In this document: positions 59,216-64,000 of the stretch, in pieces
Numbering within the stretch: the first letter of the stretch is position 1
Layout: each line of letters starts with the position of its first letter
Source of the DNA: Polytrichum commune
Taxonomy: Eukaryota > Streptophyta > Polytrichopsida > Polytrichales > Polytrichaceae
Direction: 5' to 3'
Length of the DNA stretch: 64,000 bases
NCBI GenBank assembly: GCA_950295325.1
Contig: OX485807.1
Span: 17,579,666 to 17,643,665, forward strand
The notes under the pieces: model-generated
What the model saw: the letters and a program-made list of their open reading frames with translations, nothing else
The model's database searches: none
Told to the model about the DNA's origin: nothing
Made by a program: the position numbers and the translations under genes

Positions 59216-60219
59216 CAAATGTTTGTTTAAGAATTGGTTTATCTTAGGTGGAGGGCCTTACATGTTATATTGAAAAATCCCCCCCCCCCTCCCCCAATCA
59301 ACTCCCTGAGCAAAAACCATATACTTGAGACTACACCCCCAGCTTGTCACTCCCTCCAACAAAACTAGGGAACAAAAGTAGTTGGCAAATGTTGCTCGTA
59401 TGCTCGCTCCTAGGGATGTAAACATCATGCATCACTAATTTGTCTCACGCCTCTCGGGATTCCAAATTGGGACCTCTCCAACAATACACCATGACACTAA
59501 CCAACCTACCCACTCATCCTCCGAGTGCTCCAACTCCACCCACCTAACCCTTTAAACACCCTACCCACGTTTCCCTCACTCAAATTCTCACTTACTTAAC
59601 AGTTTGGTTACTTTGTACTTATTACAGCTATGGAGTTTGCCCTTGAAAGAGGGCAGTAGCATCTTGGCAAATGAGGCTCTTCATTCATCCTTGCTCCTTT
59701 AATTGCCAACATTTATATCATCATCGGTGTAAAGGTCAACACAATTACAAAGCAAAACCTTGGTAAGCTCATTATGGGGCCACCACTAGATGAGCAATTA
59801 GAAAAAAAAGAAGAAGAAGAAGAAGAAGAAGAAGAAGAAGAAGAAGAAGAAAGAGTCAACGTCTTGTACCTTAACATGCGGTGTTTGTTCACCACCTCCC
59901 TCCCACGTCCGTGTGGGCATGGGAATGGGAGCAGCTCAATGCCTATTTTCATAGGTGGACCATGTTGTCAATGTTAGGACCATGTGTTCTATATTAGTTT
60001 TGGGTTTTAGTGTTAGTAAATGTGTTTAATCAAGTGGGACCAAGGATTGTTTCTTTTATAGTTTCCTTTCTTTAGGATTATGTGTGTAGGTATCTTATAG
60101 TGATTTGGGAGAAAGATTCCATTAGTTTATGGATTCTGGAGTTGAAGAGTTGCCGGTCTTGGGGAGTTCAATAGTTGTTGTGTGTATTGTGTATTTATTC
60201 ATGTCGTGATTATTACAGG
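59216..60219. other. Intergenic DNA
   Basis: No gene supported. Contains a C tract at 59281-59294 and a GAA microsatellite at 59809-59852, whose poly-Glu translation is not evidence of coding. Confidence 0.4.
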
Positions 60220-62250
60220 TGGTAATACTATCCACCCTAGTTGGGATAGGAGCGGGTGGAGAATGGTGTATTTATCAAGTTTACGATTGGTGGCTTTTGT
60301 GGGGAATCTATCATTATAGTAAGTGAATTCAAATATTTGTATTGTGTGGTTTGGGTTGGGTTGGGTGTGAAGGGTATTTATCTATAGGCGGGGCTCAAAA
60401 AATGAATAATATATCAGGTCTAAGTTGAGTTGGGCATTTACATATTGGTAGATAGCATGTGCATGGGAGTAGCCATGAAGATATGGTGTTGTCATGTGTC
60501 TGGTCTTTAATGTTACCGGTGTTGATTAGGGTACAACAACCAGTTGTGGGGTGGGCTAGTAGTGTATTTGTTAGTTCATGTATTGCCTTATCGTGTTGGT
60601 TTTTCCTTAGATTGCTTATGTGTTTATTAGTGTAGCATGATAGTAGGTGGAAGCATGTGTTATTCTAGTGGGATGTGCATAGGTTACATGTCGGAGATAT
60701 ATCTTGTTTGAGGATACATTTTCTTGGTAGTTCCCTACGTATCTACCATATCTAAATTTGAGGGTTTGTGTTATTTATGCATCGGTAATCCAAGGGGCAT
60801 CCCATAGTAGATTCGACCATATTATGTGTATGTATATGTTGGAGACCCATTTGTCTATATAGGGCATAATATTCTTTGCATGGAAGATGTGTGCGCTTAC
60901 ATAATCATTTTCTATGTAGTTTTTGAGGTTGCAAACGGATATATCATATTGCGTGGATGTTGGGGGGGATAGATGGTCAATACATTGTTTGACAGCCGAT
61001 GAGATGGAAAGGGGTTTCTATAATGCAAGGTTGTTTTGTTCTTTGTTCGGCCAATTTATCAACGTCATTGTTTCCAACGATGTTTGTGTGGGCTTTGACT
61101 TTGTGGATGGTGATATTGTGGTGGAAGTTTTTTAGCGTATTTACTATTCAAGTAACGAGAAGCTTATCTAGGTGGTTATATTGGGAGGATGGGTTACTTA
61201 CGTGCTTGAGCATATGAGATATGTTGTCGAGGCTATTTGTGAAAATGAATGTATTTGTTGGGAGCATTGTGGTGTGTTTTGTGGCGATCAAGAGCTTGCA
61301 TAATTATGCTAATAAAATATTGGGGTGTACAAGTAGTAGCATCAATATTTGTTTCTAGTGGTCCATTGAAAACTTCGGCTCGTGTAGTATTGCCTTTTCC
61401 TTTCCCATCTAGTGGTGTGAATGAGCCGTCCGTGCAGTAGGATTGGACAAGTGGGGAAACATAAAGGGAGGATTATATCATTGTTGGTGGGAGGGGGGGG
61501 GGGGGACTATTTGCCATGCTTTAGGAATTTTGATGTATATTTTGTTTGTATGGGTGTGGGTGTGGTGGGGTAGGTGGTGCAAGTGGGGAGGATTGTTATA
61601 GGGAGTTGTTGGACGAAGGTGGGTATTTGTGGTGTGGTGGGTGTGTGGGTGTGTGGGAGAAGTATTACAATGGAGGTGAGTTGGGCTTATTTGTTGTTGT
61701 AGAATACAGGGAAGGGCAATGTTTCGGTATATTGTAGACTGAGGGGTGGGATGATAAGTAAAGAGTCACACGTGGTTGTTGAAGCGGGTTGGTTGGATTG
61801 TTTGTCCAATTTTTGTGTGCGATGGTAATAATTGTATTGGAGATTATGATTGGTGTGTGCGGCTAGTCTTGCCCATTTTATAATTTTTGGGAGTAGATAT
61901 AGGGTTGTCATATGGGCGTATCCACATCCTTTCCGTTGAGTGGGTAAGGTTAGGCCTAGTGAGCCAAATATTGTATCTCTTTCATATGGGGAGTGGTAAT
62001 ATGACAATTGCATGGGACATGTGATTGGATTACAAAAATATGAGTGTGTGATTTGGAAGGTTGTATGAGTTTGTTTAGAATTGTTGATGGCAGTGTGTGG
62101 TGGTTATGGATGGATGGGAGGGTTGGTAGGTGGTTCACATCTTGGAAGTGGTTTGATGTATCAATTGACGAGGGAGAGAATTTCCGTGGCAAAATTTTGT
62201 ACATGTGGGGAGAGGGTGTGGTTCTCGATGGGTTCATAGACTAAGTATTT
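60220..62250 (-). pseudogene. Decayed LINE (RNase H, zinc knuckle and C-terminal nuclease segments)
   Basis: Reading the minus strand across several stops and shifts gives, in order: YCTDGSF near 61440 (the RNase H catalytic start), IFTNSLDNISHML near 61230, IHKVKAHTNIVGNNDVDKLA at about 61030-61100 (the RNase H KVxAHxxxxGNxxxDxLA signature), a CNLC...HLLSC cysteine/histidine knuckle near 60640-60700, and RPDILFI...NDRFP near 60300-60420, matching the nuclease domain at 38170-38550. The segment upstream (61700-62250) may be the C-terminal part of the reverse transcriptase, but I could not find its catalytic motif. RNase H plus a restriction-like nuclease in one LINE is the arrangement described for the Dualen/RandI class of green algae. 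The copy is inactive. Confidence 0.72.
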
Positions 62251-64000
62251 TTCCCATAACCATGTTAATCGTTGAAGTGGTATAGTTGTTTGGTAGTTTC
62301 CCATGTTGTTATGTATTTGGGCCAAAGGCGGTTGTATTTTGGGTGATGTAATAATGATGCCTTTGTTTATGTTACATTTTGGAGTATGGAAGGTAAGGTG
62401 TGCGATGTCAAGGTTGGGGAAAATATTTCGTCTATCATGTTATTGTTGGGGTTTTAGGTTGTTTTTTTAAAATCATTTTTTTATGTCTACTCGTTTATTT
62501 ATTTATTTTAAATGTGAGTTTTGTGATGGGTAGTAGGTTTCAATCATAGAGGATGGTGTCGGGGTTTAAGAGTTGTGTTTGTGTGTTCCATTTGGAGTGG
62601 TTGGTGTGTGGGATTTGCCAATGGCAGTGAAATGTATGTGTATGTTGCGTGGCTCCATGTTTGTCTTTTTTTGTGTGTGAATTTAAAGCAAGGTGTAGGA
62701 GATGGGTGTGCCTAAGGATTGTGTGGTTGTGTTATATCTTGAGTGCAGGGTAGAGTTTGGGGTTTTGGGGGGTGTGTGGCATGTGTTTGGTGGGAAGACA
62801 ATAGTGGCTTGTAAAAGTGCACCTTTCAATATTATAGATTTGGTATGGTATTTATCTTGGAATTCTTTAATGTGTGGGCATGCATGTGTTGGTGCAATCT
62901 TGGATTTGAGGTAAGGCAATAGTGTTGAAGCAAGAGAGTATTTTAAGGAATTTATGCGCATTAGACCTTTTGTTGTGGGGTGAGAGCATTGTAAAATGGG
63001 TTTTTGTACCATCCTTCTAATAGTGGGGAGTTTTTGAGAGGAAATGTGGTGTCCATGGAGTCTAGATGGATGTTGAAGTGTTTAACTATGTATAGGGATC
63101 TAGTGGTTGGTAATCTAGAGCACATTTGGTATTTTCATTGTGGGAGGTGTTCAGCTCCGCCATATTCGTTGTCTATAATTTCACTATTCCTTAATATATT
63201 TGGCCAAATGGGTTTGGGTCATTGAGTGTTTGGGTGAGTTATTCACTAAGTGTAGTGACAAATTTGGGGACTAGGAAGAATGCTTCAATGTTGAATGTTT
63301 TATGGGTTAGCTAGGTAAGGATGTTAGGGGAGTCTTTGAGGATGTTCATATGATGTTTGTGAGTTTGATGAGGAGTTTATTCATTTTATGATGTTTGGGA
63401 TAGAAAAGAGGCATATTCAATGCCAAGACGAATGATTGCATTGAGAATCTTTATCTTTTGTTGTAGTGATGTAGGTGATAATAGTAAAGTTGAGCAATTA
63501 TAAATTATTACATCCATTTTAATGCGCCTATTTAATATCCATCAAGTTCGTACCTAACTTATAAGGTTTATGGTTGCCTTACATATACTAGTTTGCTTAG
63601 GTTGCCCATTAGGCAATAATATTAGCATGTTGTACTCTTAATATTGGTGTGTGTAAATTAACTTCTCCAAATATTCAGAAGAAAATATCACAATTCCATC
63701 ACGTGTAAGAAAGTAATATACATGAATTGAACTTAATGGGAACTTAACTAGGGGTGAGGGAACATTGTTGTTCACTTTACTTGCCAAAATCCTTCGCTCG
63801 CTTTCACATGCAAGGAGACACATCCACTAACCTTAAAAAAACATTTCCACTATTGATGCCACGTCTCTCTCCAATACATATTTAGAGGGAGCAAAGGCAA
63901 AACAATCACCACCACATCTCCTTCTGATATGGTCAACGTATATTCAAATTAACCAAAATGAAGAAGGCACCCTATGTACAATTATACACAATTATACTAA
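62251..64000. other. G/T-rich continuation of LINE-derived DNA, then AT-rich DNA
   Basis: 62260-63240 keeps the strong strand bias of the LINE remnant. A minus-strand open stretch at 63012-62683 may be an upstream part of it, without identifiable motifs. 63240-64000 has no supported gene; 63790-63830 holds a CTTCGCTCGCTTTCA word shared with the TIP1 upstream region. Confidence 0.35.

Noticed and set aside
59774-59977. Poly-Glu open frame and its poly-Ser opposite
   Set aside because: Produced by the GAA microsatellite.
1-64000. tRNA, rRNA and CRISPR features
   Set aside because: I saw no cloverleaf-capable tRNA, no rRNA-like block and no regularly spaced short repeats. The direct repeats present are large, few and diverged.

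Overview
The window looks like nuclear DNA of a land plant. Its genes have GT-AG introns, and they include a MIZ1 (DUF617) protein, a family-37 fucosyltransferase and an ankyrin-DHHC S-acyltransferase of the TIP1 type. There is also a short TTTAGGG telomere-like stretch. Long AT-rich intergenic DNA full of decayed transposons, large introns and a LINE with RNase H and a restriction-like nuclease domain fit a seed-free plant (lycophyte, fern or bryophyte), but I cannot name the species.

Region by region. (1) 1-7.7 kb is a transposon-like gene pair, tail to tail. On the plus strand is a multi-exon protein, cut by the left edge, whose C-terminal half follows the beta-class amino-methyltransferase layout with altered catalytic motifs. 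On the minus strand is an intact four-exon Mutator-like (MULE) transposase of 1038 residues with DDE, CxxH and SWIM motifs. A 9-base motif, CAGTGTYAC, is strongly concentrated in the MULE half. (2) 7.7-15.4 kb is gene-poor DNA with dispersed repeats, an inverted-repeat MITE and a 335-bp direct duplication. (3) 15.5-17.0 kb holds a two-exon MIZ1 gene, followed by three tandem copies of a roughly 240-bp unit. (4) 19.2-24.2 kb holds a three-exon GT37 fucosyltransferase on the minus strand, with repeats in its introns and a broken tandem copy of its 3' end. (5) 24.2-33.1 kb is intergenic, with two hAT transposase remnants and several MITEs. (6) 33.15-36.14 kb holds a five-exon PHO88/SND3-type ER protein gene on the minus strand, with a perfect hAT MITE in intron 1. 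(7) 36.68-38.05 kb is a nearly perfect 1370-bp foldback element with a 10-bp target duplication; beside it lies the 3' end of a LINE. (8) 38.5-45.7 kb is repeats and MITEs. (9) 45.7-46.8 kb holds a small coiled-coil/RS-like gene on the minus strand. (10) 50.46-58.02 kb holds a complete 14-exon TIP1-like gene on the minus strand (626 residues). (11) 60-62.3 kb is a decayed LINE on the minus strand with recognisable RNase H, zinc-knuckle and RPD-type nuclease segments.

The host genes are unrelated housekeeping or developmental genes: root hydrotropism-type MIZ1, Golgi cell-wall glycosylation, ER protein targeting, protein S-acylation. The most unusual part is the left 7.7 kb, where a methyltransferase-like gene sits beside an apparently intact MULE transposase. 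It may be a cargo gene of that element, but the left end lies outside the window.
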